A stretch of DNA of 58,137 nt, taken from Streptomyces sp. AW19M42 (GTDB lineage: Bacteria; Actinomycetota; Actinomycetes; Streptomycetales; Streptomycetaceae). Location: contig CBRG010000147.1 in NCBI GenBank assembly GCA_000470535.1, positions 1 through 58,137 on the forward strand, read 5' to 3'. Positions within the stretch are counted from its first letter, which is position 1. Each line of letters begins with the position of its first letter. A program made the translations under genes and the position numbers. Under the pieces are notes generated by a model that saw only the letters and a program-made list of their open reading frames with translations, did no database searches and was not told where the DNA came from. Of this stretch, positions 38,793 to 47,385 are shown in pieces.

Positions 38793-39116
38793 ATGCACAT
38801 CAGGGGCGACCACGCCGAGCTGGTCGTCGGGGGCCGCCTCGACGTCCGAAGCGCGGCGGACGCCCGTACGGTCCTGCACTCGGCCCTCGACGACGGAGTC
38901 GGCGATCTGGTGCTGGACCTGACCGAGCTGGATTCATGGGATGCCACCGGACTCGGTGTCATCATGGGCGCGCACAGACGGGCCGGGCGGGCCGGCCGGC
39001 GGCTGGTGCTCCGCGGGGTGCCGCCGCAGATGCAACGACTTCTGGTGGCCACCAGACTGCACCGCATCCTGGCCATCGAGGGCGGAATCGCGGCGGAGTC
39101 CCTGCCCCGTGTCTGA
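38793..39116 (+). CDS. STAS domain anti-sigma-factor antagonist
   Basis: 107-aa SpoIIAA-like protein. The STAS fold is visible as VVGGRLDVRSAADARTVL, then DLVLDLTELDSWDATGLGVIMGAHRRA. In classical antagonists the phosphorylated Ser is in D-S-S-G-L-G. Here the segment is D-A-T-G-L-G, so a Thr takes the regulated place. GGGGAG lies 7 nt before the ATG. It would bind an anti-sigma kinase, but none is encoded next to it. The following gene is a large P-loop protein in the same direction, 240 bp away. Confidence 0.88.
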   Translation: MHIRGDHAELVVGGRLDVRSAADARTVLHSALDDGVGDLVLDLTELDSWDATGLGVIMGAHRRAGRAGRRLVLRGVPPQMQRLLVATRLHRILAIEGGIAAESLPRV

Positions 39117-39356
39117 GGTGCCCGGCGGTGGCGGACACCCGTCCGCGCCCCGCGGCCCATCCCGCGCAATCCTCACGAGACCGTGATCTGTCGGGCGCCA
39201 CGGCACCCCGGATGTTCGTAGATACTGTGCGAAGGTTTAGGGTTCGGCCGTCTGCCGATTGACGGACCCACCTGGCTGACACCGGACCGGAACAACAGCT
39301 GGACGTGCGAGGCCGGGAGGGACAACCGTGCTCGACGCGTCTTGGGGGCTTTGGCA

Positions 39357-41846
39357 ATGGACCCGACACACCGGGGGCCGGAAGAGTTCGGCCACGACAG
39401 TAACGGCGCCGCGCAGGACGCCGGCCGTCGGCGTCCCTCCCGCGATCCGCTGACCCCCGATTTCGGTCAGCAAACACCGCAGCAGGCGCGCGTCGTCCAG
39501 CTCATATCGGGCAGCCTCCTGCTCACGGTCAACCCGGTCGACGGCAGCGAGGTCGAACCGGTCCGGCCGGGCGAGCACCCCGCGGAACCGGTCCGGCGCA
39601 CCCCCGCGGAGCGCGCAGACCGCGAACGCGCCGCCGCACCCCCCGTGCCGCCCGGTCCCCCCGTCCTCCAGCTGCCCCTCCTGGAGCGCGCGGACGAACG
39701 CGAGCGGCTGGTGCGCCTGCTGGCCCGCGGACGCTCGGTACGGCTCACCGGACCGGCCGGATCCGGCCGAACCGCACTCCTCGAAGCGGTCGCCGCGGAC
39801 TGCGCGCAACTCGCACCGGACGGCGTCGTCCGGCTCAGCGGCCACAAGCGGACCGTCACCGACCTGCTGTACGGGCTCTTCGACGCCGTCCACGACGCAC
39901 CGCTGCACCGCCCGGACCGGGCGCTGCTGCTGGAGAAGCTGCGCACCACCGGAGCCGTCGTCATCCTGGACGACCTGGAGTTCGGCGGCGCCGCGCTGGA
40001 CGAACTGTTCGACGCGACGCCCGAATGCGCCTTCCTGCTCGCCGCGACGCCCGACGTCGCCGCACCGGACGCCGACTCCCACCTCGAAGAGGTCTTCCTC
40101 ACCGGGCTCGACCGCGACGCCTCGGTCGTCCTGATGGAGCGGGTGGTCGAACGCCCGCTCACCGACGAGGAGGCCAACTGGGCCGGCGACCTCTGGTTCG
40201 AGTCGGAGGGCCTCCCGCTGCGCTTCGTCCAGGCGGGCGCCCTGCTGCGCCAGCGCGACCTGCTGCGCGCCGACCCCACCGGGTACGACGAGTACGGCTA
40301 CCTCGACAGCCGGCCCGCGGTGGAGCCGCTGCAGCCCGAACCCCTCGGCCTGCCGCTGCCCAGCCTCGGGGAGGGCGCCGCGCCCGCCGCGCTGCTCGCC
40401 TCCCAACTGAGCGGCGCCGCGCGCGACACCCTGCGCTTCGCGGTCGCGCTGGGCGGCGAGGTACCGCACCAGGCGCATCTGCCCGCGCTCGTGGGGGACA
40501 CCCACGCCGATGCCGCGCTCGGGGAGCTGGCGGGCTGCGGGCTGCTCTCCCCGGCCGGGTCCCGCTACCGGCTGGCCGCCGGGGTGCTCGCCCAGCTGGC
40601 GGCCGCCGGATACGGGGACGACGCCACGAGTCGGGCCCGTACGGCGGCCCAGCACTACGCCTGGTGGGCCGGTCACCCCTCGGTGACCCCCGCCCGAACG
40701 GTTGCCGAGGCCGACGCGATCGTCGCGGCGATGACCCAGCTGGTGCCGGGGGACGGGGCCGGGCAGACCAGCGTCGCCGTACTCCTGGCCCGCAGCGCCT
40801 CGCCCGCCTTCGCGGCAGGGCTGCACTGGAGCGCCTGGGAGAAGTCCCTGCGGATCGGCCAGGAGGCGGCCCGGATCGCCGGAGAGGTGGCCGAAGAGGC
40901 TTACTTCCACCACGAGTTGGGCGTACTCGCGCTCTGCGCCGGCCACCCGGACCGGGCCAGGGCCGAGCTGGAGACCTCCATCAGCATGCGCGGGGCGCTC
41001 GCCGACAAGCCGGGGGCCGTCGCCGGGCGCCGGGCGCTCGCCCTGGTCCAGGACCTCTTCGGCGCTGCGGCGGCCGGGCAGGTCCCGGTGGACGAGGAGA
41101 TGCCGGCGAGCCGCTTCGAGGCGACGCCGTCCGGTGCCACGACGTCCGTCATACCGGTCACGAGGCCGGCGCCGTACGCGGGGGAGGGCGCCACCGTCCT
41201 GTCCCGGCAGGCCGCTCCGAAGGGCACCGGCAGCGGACTGGGCGGCCGCCTCGCGGTGCTGGGCGGGGCGCGCCGCAATCTGGTCGCCGCGGGTGCGGGG
41301 GTGCTGCTGGCTGGGGTGCTGGGCACGGTGGTGACGCTCGGCCTGACGTCCAACAGCGATCCGCAGGACGACCCCGCTGTCTCGACCGAGCAGTCGGTGA
41401 GCGAGAGCGACGACGGCGAGAACGACGTCCCGGCCGAGGAGCCGACGGACCGGACGGTTCCGTCCTCCCCGGCGACGAGCTCCACGTCGTCGACCCCGGG
41501 GCCGACGGGCACCGGGTCCGCGCCGACCGGGAGCGGGAGTCCGTCCCGGGGGTCGAGTGCCCCCGAGGACACCCCGTCCTCCTCGGGAAAGCCGTCGAGC
41601 GACGGGCCGAGCCCGTCCGACACGTCGTCCAAGTCGTCCGAGCCGCCGGAGTCGGATCCGCCGCCGGTGAGCGAGTCCCCGAGCACTTCTGTGCCGCCGA
41701 CGAGTGAGCCGCCGTCGCCCACGGACCCCGCGACGGACGATCCGGGTGATCCCGATTCGTCGGACTCGGCGAGTGGGCCCTCGGGGGCGATGAGCGCGAG
41801 TGCGCAGGGGTCCGGCGCGCCGTCGGGGAGCCCGTCGGTGGTCTGA
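39357..41846 (+). CDS. P-loop (STAND-like) protein with membrane anchor and Ser/Thr/Pro-rich tail
   Basis: 829-aa multidomain protein. Residues 1-125 are Pro/Arg-rich. An ATP-binding domain follows with Walker A LTGPAGSGRTALLEA (about 128-142) and Walker B-like AVVILDDLEF (about 201). Residues about 330-590 are Ala-rich and helical, reminiscent of the winged-helix/TPR region of STAND NTPases (HHELGVLALCAGHPDRARAELE looks TPR-like). One membrane segment (about 640-663, NLVAAGAGVLLAGVLGTVVTLGL) precedes 165 residues of Ser/Thr/Pro/Asp that would be outside the cell. ATG at 39357 follows GGGGG. In Streptomyces it is annotated only as an ATP/GTP-binding protein. A signalling or envelope-sensing role is inference. 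Confidence 0.85.
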   Translation: MDPTHRGPEEFGHDSNGAAQDAGRRRPSRDPLTPDFGQQTPQQARVVQLISGSLLLTVNPVDGSEVEPVRPGEHPAEPVRRTPAERADRERAAAPPVPPGPPVLQLPLLERADERERLVRLLARGRSVRLTGPAGSGRTALLEAVAADCAQLAPDGVVRLSGHKRTVTDLLYGLFDAVHDAPLHRPDRALLLEKLRTTGAVVILDDLEFGGAALDELFDATPECAFLLAATPDVAAPDADSHLEEVFLTGLDRDASVVLMERVVERPLTDEEANWAGDLWFESEGLPLRFVQAGALLRQRDLLRADPTGYDEYGYLDSRPAVEPLQPEPLGLPLPSLGEGAAPAALLASQLSGAARDTLRFAVALGGEVPHQAHLPALVGDTHADAALGELAGCGLLSPAGSRYRLAAGVLAQLAAAGYGDDATSRARTAAQHYAWWAGHPSVTPARTVAEADAIVAAMTQLVPGDGAGQTSVAVLLARSASPAFAAGLHWSAWEKSLRIGQEAARIAGEVAEEAYFHHELGVLALCAGHPDRARAELETSISMRGALADKPGAVAGRRALALVQDLFGAAAAGQVPVDEEMPASRFEATPSGATTSVIPVTRPAPYAGEGATVLSRQAAPKGTGSGLGGRLAVLGGARRNLVAAGAGVLLAGVLGTVVTLGLTSNSDPQDDPAVSTEQSVSESDDGENDVPAEEPTDRTVPSSPATSSTSSTPGPTGTGSAPTGSGSPSRGSSAPEDTPSSSGKPSSDGPSPSDTSSKSSEPPESDPPPVSESPSTSVPPTSEPPSPTDPATDDPGDPDSSDSASGPSGAMSASAQGSGAPSGSPSVV

Positions 41847-41898
41847 GCGGAGCGGGTGCGGAGGCGGGGTGCGGGAGCCCGGGGCGGGCGCCTTGTCC

Positions 41899-42062
41899 TC
41901 AATCGCCGGACGGGCTTGATAGGAGCGCCCGTCCGGCAGGATCCCGGTCTCCGGGGCGAGGATGTGTCCTCAATCGCCGGACGGGCTCGGTGTGTCGGAC
42001 GGGCTCGGTGTGTCGGACTGGCTCGGTGTGCCGGACGGGCTTGAAATGAGCGCCCGTCCGGC
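41899..42062. repeat. Dispersed repeat copies, 18-bp tandem repeat and two terminator hairpins
   Basis: TCAATCGCCGGACGGGCT occurs at 41899-41916 and 41970-41987. The second copy runs into three 18-bp units (41977-41994, 41995-42012, 42013-42030; core CGGACGGGCTCGGTGTG) and a partial fourth. Hairpins GCCGGACGGGC/GCCCGTCCGGC lie at 41905-41937 and 42030-42062 and would end the P-loop gene and nucS respectively. The 230-bp gap holds no gene. Confidence 0.9.
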
Positions 42063-42076
42063 GTGGTGCCCGGGGT

Positions 42077-42748
42077 TCAGAACAGGCGGAGTTTGTCGTC
42101 CTCGATGCCGCGCATCGCGTTGTAGTCGAGGACCACGCAGCCGATTCCGCGGTCCGTTGCCAGTACGCGGGCCTGGGGCTTGATCTCCTGGGCGGCGAAG
42201 ATGCCCTTCACCGGGGCGAGGTGCGGATCGCGGTTGAGCAGCTCCAGGTAGCGGGTCAGCTGTTCCACGCCGTCGATGTCGCCGCGTCGCTTCAGCTCGA
42301 CGGCCACCGTCCCGCCGTCGGCGTCGCGGCACAGGATGTCGACCGGGCCGATGGCGGTGAAGTACTCGCGGCGGATCAGGGTGTAGCCCTCGCCCAGGGT
42401 CTCGATCCGGTCAGCGAGCAGCTCCTGGAGGTGGGCCTCCACGCCGTCCTTGATCAGGCCGGGATCGACGCCCAGTTCGTGGGACGAGTCATGGAGGATT
42501 TCCTCCATGGTGATGATCAGTTTTTCGCCCGCCTTGTTCACCACGGTCCAGACGCCCTCGGTATCGCCGGCGCCCTCCTTCAGGGTGCAGGGCGGTGACA
42601 TCCAGTTGAGCGGTTTGTACGCCCTGTCGTCGGCGTGGATCGACACGCTCCCGTCCGCCTTCACCAGGATCAGACGGGGAGCGGAGGGCAGGTGGGCCGT
42701 GAGCCGGCCCGCGTAGTCCACGGAGCAGCGGGCGATGACGAGACGCAT
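42077..42748 (-). CDS. nucS: Mismatch-specific endonuclease NucS/EndoMS
   Basis: 223-aa nuclease that cuts both strands at mismatches and replaces MutSL repair in most actinobacteria. An N-terminal dimer/DNA-binding domain (about 1-115) precedes the RecB-like nuclease domain. Catalytic residues are Asp137 (GPVDILC), Glu151 and Lys153 (VAVELKRR) and Gln163 (EQLTRYLE). The C-terminus DDKLRLF is the reported beta-clamp-binding motif. ATG at 42748 gives the usual MRLVIARC start; the frame allows a TTG three codons earlier. It is divergent from the SCO5389-family gene. Confidence 0.96.
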   Translation of the reverse strand: MRLVIARCSVDYAGRLTAHLPSAPRLILVKADGSVSIHADDRAYKPLNWMSPPCTLKEGAGDTEGVWTVVNKAGEKLIITMEEILHDSSHELGVDPGLIKDGVEAHLQELLADRIETLGEGYTLIRREYFTAIGPVDILCRDADGGTVAVELKRRGDIDGVEQLTRYLELLNRDPHLAPVKGIFAAQEIKPQARVLATDRGIGCVVLDYNAMRGIEDDKLRLF

Positions 42749-43011
42749 GGTGGGCAACGCTACTCGACGACAGGTGGTCGACGCGATTCACCCACCCGTC
42801 ACTCCATCCCCGCCCCTACCTGACCGAATCTGGCTTGTCCGTCTTTGAACCCCTTCGTTATTGGCCGGTTGTGTTCCCAATCTCCTGGTGCGGCCCGGAC
42901 TGCACCCTTACCGTGGATGCAGGAGGTCGCCGTCCGTGCACGCTGCGTCGCCGTCCTTCTTCCCTGCCCGTAAGGCCCCGGCCCTCTGTCGGGGTCGCGA
43001 GAGGAGAACCC

Positions 43012-43404
43012 ATGTCGCTCGACGTCTCACCGGCGCTGTTGGAACAGGCCGAGCGAGGCGAGGTCGACGAAGCCGACTTCGTCGACTGCGTCCGGACCTC
43101 CCTGCCCTTCGCATGGGAGATGATCAGCTCGCTGGTGGCTCAGCTGAAGGTCGACGGCGGCGAGTTCGCCGACAACCAGACGCCGCCGCCCAGCGAGCAG
43201 GCGCGCGGCCAGTTGCTGCGCGCACTCGCAAGTGACGCGATCCGCGGCGCGCTGCAGCGGCACTTCGGAGTGCGTCTGGCATTCCAGAACTGCCACCGCG
43301 TCGCGGTGTTCCCGCTGGACGCCTCGGTCGACGACCGGCTGGCCAAGTTCACCTCGGTGAGGGGCCAGTTGCTCAACCAGTCGCCCGAACTACGAGACTG
43401 CTGA
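43012..43404 (+). CDS. SCO5389 family conserved protein
   Basis: 130-aa acidic soluble protein of unknown function, conserved next to nucS in Streptomyces. It is predicted to be largely helical at the N-terminus (PALLEQAERGEVDEADFVDCVRTSLPFAWEMISSLVAQL). A mixed C-terminal part has the conserved RHFGVRLAFQNCHRVAVFP and a terminal Cys. I see no catalytic motif or membrane segment. GAGGAG lies 6 nt before the ATG at 43012; the frame is open upstream but without a ribosome site. Its position beside nucS could mean a shared role, but nothing in the sequence proves it. Confidence 0.85.
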   Translation: MSLDVSPALLEQAERGEVDEADFVDCVRTSLPFAWEMISSLVAQLKVDGGEFADNQTPPPSEQARGQLLRALASDAIRGALQRHFGVRLAFQNCHRVAVFPLDASVDDRLAKFTSVRGQLLNQSPELRDC

Positions 43405-43494
43405 ACGTCGTTGCTGCCGCTCCGGGCCGCGGGAGGTGCGACTGGTCCGGGGCGGCAGCACCCGTTGGTACACCGGGCGGGCGGTTTTCGGCGG

Positions 43495-44538
43495 TCATTT
43501 CAGGAGCGGCAGTACCTCGGTGCCCAGCCGCGCTACGTTCTCCTCCGTGGCCACCAGATCTCCCGAGCCCTCGATCAGGAGCGCGAAGCGCGTGATACCC
43601 GTGCGCTCCGCCGTGGCCGCGAGCCGGTCGGCCGCGAGCCGGGGCGGGCCCACCGGGTGAATGGCGCACAGCATCTCCGTATAGCCGACCGGGTCGCGCA
43701 TCACCCGGTGCCGGCCGTCGACCGTGACATGGGCGTCCAGGCCCTGCCGCAGCCAGCCGGGCATCGCCTTCACGAGCGTCTCGGTGGCGTCCTCCGTACG
43801 GTCCGCGATCTGGGCCACCCCCGCCGACACGTGCCCGGCCTCCCGCACGCTCTGCGGCGAACGGCCCGCGGCCAGCGCGGCGGTCCGCCAGAGGCCGACC
43901 ATCTCGGCCTTCTCCGCGTCCCCGCAGTGCATGCCGAGCAGCATCGGCAGCCCGTTCTCGGCCGCGAGCCGCACGCTCTTCGGCGAGGTGCACGCGACGA
44001 CCACCTCGGGACCGCCGGAGTTCTCACCGCTCGCCGGGTCGGACAGTTCGTCGGCCCGGGGGACCACCGCCACTTCGGGGAAGCGGTATCGCTCCCCGCG
44101 GCCCGCCACGCGCGGTTCGCGCAGCCAGTCGAGCAACAGGCCCAGGGACTCGGGGAAGCCCCTCTCGTAGGCCTCCAGGCCGCCGCCGAACACCTCCAGG
44201 TCGATCCAGGGGCCGCCCCGGCCGACGCCCAGGATGAACCGGCCGCCGCTGGTGAGATGGAGCAGCGCGGCCTGCTCGCCGAGCGCGACGGGATGCTGCG
44301 CCGGGAGCACGCTCACGGCCGTGCCCACCCGGATTCTGCGGGTGCGGCCGAGCAGCAGCGCGGCCAGTGTCACCGCGGACGGGCAGACCCCGTACGGCAC
44401 GAAATGATGTTCTGCCAGCCAGACCGAGTCGAGTCCGGACTCCTCCGCGACCTCGGCGGACCGGATCGCGCGATGCAGCGCTTCCCCCGGCCCCTGCCCC
44501 GGGAACTGGGCTGCCAGTACGAACGTTCCCACACGCAT
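43495..44538 (-). CDS. LLM class flavin-dependent oxidoreductase
   Basis: 347-aa luciferase-like monooxygenase with a TIM-barrel fold. The family pattern is clear: AEESGLDSVWLAEHHFVPYGVCPSA near residue 32, then RIRVGTAVSVLPAQHPVALGEQAALL and GGRFILGVGRGG. It would use FMN or F420 from a reductase. The substrate is not readable. AAGGAGG lies 9 nt before the ATG at 44538. It is convergent with the SCO5389-family gene and divergent from the zinc-finger-like gene. Confidence 0.9.
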   Translation of the reverse strand: MRVGTFVLAAQFPGQGPGEALHRAIRSAEVAEESGLDSVWLAEHHFVPYGVCPSAVTLAALLLGRTRRIRVGTAVSVLPAQHPVALGEQAALLHLTSGGRFILGVGRGGPWIDLEVFGGGLEAYERGFPESLGLLLDWLREPRVAGRGERYRFPEVAVVPRADELSDPASGENSGGPEVVVACTSPKSVRLAAENGLPMLLGMHCGDAEKAEMVGLWRTAALAAGRSPQSVREAGHVSAGVAQIADRTEDATETLVKAMPGWLRQGLDAHVTVDGRHRVMRDPVGYTEMLCAIHPVGPPRLAADRLAATAERTGITRFALLIEGSGDLVATEENVARLGTEVLPLLK

Positions 44539-44748
44539 CGCCTATTGCCTCCTTGCGGCCGACGCGGCTCTCCCCTGCTGGCAACAACGTCTGACACGTG
44601 CCAAAGGCACGGTCGGTCCGGAAGTTGTTGCGATTTTCCGGTAACCCGTCCCGTCCGCCGCCCGGCCGCGCGCGGTGCGGTACGTATGCCCCGGCCGAAT
44701 GGCCCTACGCTGGACGGGAACTGCCCAGCCTGCCCCGTGAGGTGTCAC

Positions 44749-45078
44749 GTGTCCCCGCGCCGCAACCGCCCCCGAGGCGCCGAGAGTCCCACCGATAGCG
44801 CCGGCGCGGTGGGGGACCGGTACGGGGGTGGCGGGCGCGCGGAGGAGTGGCAGGGCGAGGACTGGTCGGTCCGCCCGGTGAGCGGCGCGAGCGCGGCGGG
44901 CAAGCGCTACCGGTGCCCCGGCTGCGACCAGGAGATCCCGTCCGGCGTCCCGCACCTGGTCGCCTGGCCCCAGTACGGCGGCATCGACGACCGCAGGCAC
45001 TGGCACAAGGCGTGCTGGAACGCGAAGGACCGCCGCACCACCCGGGTGCAGCGGTCCAGGAACGCGCCTCGGTACTGA
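44749..45078 (+). CDS. Small basic protein with CxxC...HxxxC motif
   Basis: 109-aa basic protein, commonly labelled ATP/GTP-binding in Streptomyces, although I see no P-loop. The N-terminal half is disordered (PRRNRPRGAESP). The C-terminal half has YRCPGCDQEI, then HWHKACW 22 residues later, a probable treble-clef zinc site (Cys-x2-Cys, His-x3-Cys). The basic ends (RRTTRVQRSRN) suggest nucleic-acid binding. GTG at 44749 follows GAGG. It is convergent with the ABC permease; GCCGC/GCGGC (45081-45095) forms a small hairpin between them. Confidence 0.8.
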   Translation: MSPRRNRPRGAESPTDSAGAVGDRYGGGGRAEEWQGEDWSVRPVSGASAAGKRYRCPGCDQEIPSGVPHLVAWPQYGGIDDRRHWHKACWNAKDRRTTRVQRSRNAPRY

Positions 45079-45109
45079 ACGCCGCGGTGCGCGGCGCCGG
45101 GGCGGCCGG

Positions 45110-45976
45110 TCAGACGTCGCGGCGGCTCATCGCCAGGTAGGCGCCGCCCATGGCCACGGCGGTCACCCCGAGAATGATCCACAGCGGTTCCCAGCCGGAC
45201 GGCCCGGAGCCGGTGACCGAGGTGTCGTAGAAGTTGCTGAGCTGGTTGGGGATCGAGTACTCCAGGAGCCACTCCTGGAGCTTCGCGAGTGACTCGGCGA
45301 ACATGAAGATCGCCAGCACGAGCGGCAGCAGCACCACGCCGATCATGATCGTGATCGCGCCCGCGGAGTGCCGGATCAGCGCACCGACCGCCAGCGAGAG
45401 CAGCCCCAGCGTCGCGATGTAGAGGCCCACGCCGACCGTGCTGCGCAGCCAGTCCGAACCGCTGGGGGTGTCGGCGTCCAGGATGGCCGTCTGGAGCACC
45501 GCGACGACCGAGGTCATCACGGTCGTCAGGACGAAGGTGAGCAGGAAGAAGACGATGGCCTTCGCACCGAGCACCCGGCCGGGGCTGGGGCAGGCCGTCA
45601 TCGTCGTACGGATCATCCCGGTGCCGTACTCGGAGGCGATCGTCATCACGCCGAGCGTGATCACGCAGATCGAGCCGAGCAGTACGCCGAAGAAGCCGAG
45701 GCTGAGCACCGGGGTGGAGCCCAGGTCGCTGTCGGACACGTCGACCGCGATCGCGGAGAGCAGGCCGATGGCGAGCAGCAGAACGATCTGGACGCCGAGC
45801 GTCCAGATCGTCGAGCGCACCGAACGGATCTTGGTCCACTCCGAGGCGATCGCGTCACCGAGGGTGGCCCGGCGCACCGGGATCGGCGAGGTGTAGAAGC
45901 CGGCCCCCGCGTTCTGCTGCGGTGCGGGCGGCTGCTGGTACGCCTGCTGCTGGAACGGCGCCTGCGGCGTTGTCAT
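45110..45976 (-). CDS. ABC-2 type permease, first pair
   Basis: 288-aa membrane protein with six predicted helices. The cytoplasmic N-terminus is Gln/Pro-rich (FQQQAYQQPPAPQQ), followed by the coupling segment SEWTKIRSVRSTIWTL. It shares that segment and much of its layout with the second permease (47386-48174), so the two are paralogues. Its ATG overlaps the ATPase stop (ATGA), so translation is coupled. The substrate is unknown. Confidence 0.9.
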   Translation of the reverse strand: MTTPQAPFQQQAYQQPPAPQQNAGAGFYTSPIPVRRATLGDAIASEWTKIRSVRSTIWTLGVQIVLLLAIGLLSAIAVDVSDSDLGSTPVLSLGFFGVLLGSICVITLGVMTIASEYGTGMIRTTMTACPSPGRVLGAKAIVFFLLTFVLTTVMTSVVAVLQTAILDADTPSGSDWLRSTVGVGLYIATLGLLSLAVGALIRHSAGAITIMIGVVLLPLVLAIFMFAESLAKLQEWLLEYSIPNQLSNFYDTSVTGSGPSGWEPLWIILGVTAVAMGGAYLAMSRRDV

Positions 45977-47214
45977 CGGGTGTCCTCGCTGGTGTCGCGC
46001 GCGGTCAGGTCTGCCGGAGCCGCGGCGGGCGCTGCCGGGGCGGGAGCAGGAGCGGTGGGGACGGGGGCAGGGGCGGGGGTGCTGGGGACGGGCGGCGCCA
46101 CCGGGGCCTGGGCCGGGGCCTGGGGCGCCGGGCCGCCCGGTGCGGGGGCTGTCGCGTACGGGTTCTCCCCGGGCGGCGGCGGGGCGTACCAGCCCTGCTG
46201 CGGCACGTCGGGAACGGCGGGGGGGGGGGGGGCGTACCCGGGGTGCTGGCCGTATCCCATCCCCGGCGGGGGCGGTTGCAGTCCCGCCTTCTGGTCCGCC
46301 GTCGAGCGGTAGTCCACGGCGCCCTGCGTCATCCGCATGTACGCCTCCTCCAGCGAGGCCTGGTGCGGCGAGAGCTCCCACAGCCGTACGTCGGAGTCAT
46401 GGGCGAGATCGCTGATCCGGGGCAGTGCCAGCCCGGTGATCCGCAGGGCGCCGTCCGGCTCCGGCATCACCTGGCCGCCCGCCTCCGTGAGGGTGGCGGT
46501 GAGCTTCTCCCGCTTCTCGGACCCGTTGTCCTGGACCCGGACCCGGGCGAAGTCGGCCGAGTTGGCCGAGATGAAGTCCGTGATGCTCATATCGGCCATC
46601 AGCTGGCCGCGGCCGATCACGATCAGATGGTCGGCGGTGAGCGCCATCTCGCTCATGAGGTGGCTGGAGACGAAGACCGTACGGCCCTCGGACGCCAGCA
46701 TCTTCATCAGATTGCGGACCCAGAGGATGCCCTCCGGGTCGAGGCCGTTGACCGGCTCGTCGAAGAGCAGCACCTGCGGGTCGCCCAGCAGCGCGGCCGC
46801 GATGCCGAGCCGCTGCCCCATGCCGAGCGAGAAGCCCCTGGAACGCTTGCGGGCGACGTTCTGAAGGCCCACGACTCCGAGTACCTCGTCGACCCGCGCG
46901 GCCGGGATACCGGCGAGCTGGGCGAGCGAGAGCAGGTGGTTGCGGGCGCTGCGGCCGCCGTGCACCGCCTTGGCGTCCAGCAGGGCGCCCACCTGGCGCG
47001 GCGCGTTCGGCAGGCTGCGGTAGGCGTGGCCGCCGATCGTCACACGGCCCGCGGTCGGCCGGTCCAGGCCGAGGATCATGCGCATGGTCGTCGATTTGCC
47101 CGACCCGTTGGGACCGAGGAATCCGGTGACGGTGCCCGGCCGCACCTGGAAGGAAAGGTCGTACACGGCCGTCTTCGCGCCATAGCGCTTGGTCAGGCCG
47201 ACTGCCTCGATCAT
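45973..47214 (-). CDS. ABC transporter ATPase with long Pro/Ala-rich tail
   Basis: 413-aa ATPase. The first 300 residues form a normal ABC domain: Walker A GPNGSGKSTT, signature FSLGMGQRLGIAAALLG (LSGGQ replaced by FSLGMGQ, as in this subfamily), Walker B LLFDEPVNGLDPEG, switch His in SSHLMSEM. Residues about 305-413 are a disordered Pro/Ala/Gln tail. The tail contains a run of 14 C on the coding strand (46219-46232). The stop overlaps the permease start. A 172-bp region with a terminator separates it from the second pair. Confidence 0.92.
   Translation of the reverse strand: MIEAVGLTKRYGAKTAVYDLSFQVRPGTVTGFLGPNGSGKSTTMRMILGLDRPTAGRVTIGGHAYRSLPNAPRQVGALLDAKAVHGGRSARNHLLSLAQLAGIPAARVDEVLGVVGLQNVARKRSRGFSLGMGQRLGIAAALLGDPQVLLFDEPVNGLDPEGILWVRNLMKMLASEGRTVFVSSHLMSEMALTADHLIVIGRGQLMADMSITDFISANSADFARVRVQDNGSEKREKLTATLTEAGGQVMPEPDGALRITGLALPRISDLAHDSDVRLWELSPHQASLEEAYMRMTQGAVDYRSTADQKAGLQPPPPGMGYGQHPGYAPPPPAVPDVPQQGWYAPPPPGENPYATAPAPGGPAPQAPAQAPVAPPVPSTPAPAPVPTAPAPAPAAPAAAPADLTARDTSEDTR
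46219..46232. repeat. Homopolymer of 14 G/C inside the ABC ATPase gene
   Basis: Fourteen consecutive G on the plus strand (C on the coding strand) encode four prolines around residue 330. As written the frame is open. Gain or loss of one base would change the last 80 or so residues and remove the stop that overlaps the permease start. Confidence 0.9.
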
Positions 47215-47338
47215 GCTCCAGCCCCATCGACTTATCTGTCGTCGGGGCCCAGGCCGTCCGGCCGCGCGCCCCCGTAAGAGTTAGGAGGATAACCAGACCT
47301 TTACGGTTCCGGCCAAGCCGTTGCGGCGGCGCGTCCGC

Positions 47339-47374
47339 GGCGGAGGCCGTGGACCGGGGTCCACGGCCTCCGCC
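47339..47374 (-). terminator. Terminator between the two ABC pairs
   Basis: A 16-bp perfect stem (47339-47354 with 47359-47374) with a 4-nt loop lies 12 bp beyond the second permease stop. It shows that the two ABC pairs are separate units. Confidence 0.9.
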
Positions 47375-47385
47375 GGTGCCACGGG

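Noticed and set aside
44749..45078. ATP/GTP-binding annotation of the small basic protein
   Set aside because: No Walker A motif is present; the visible feature is a zinc-type CxxC...HxxxC site.
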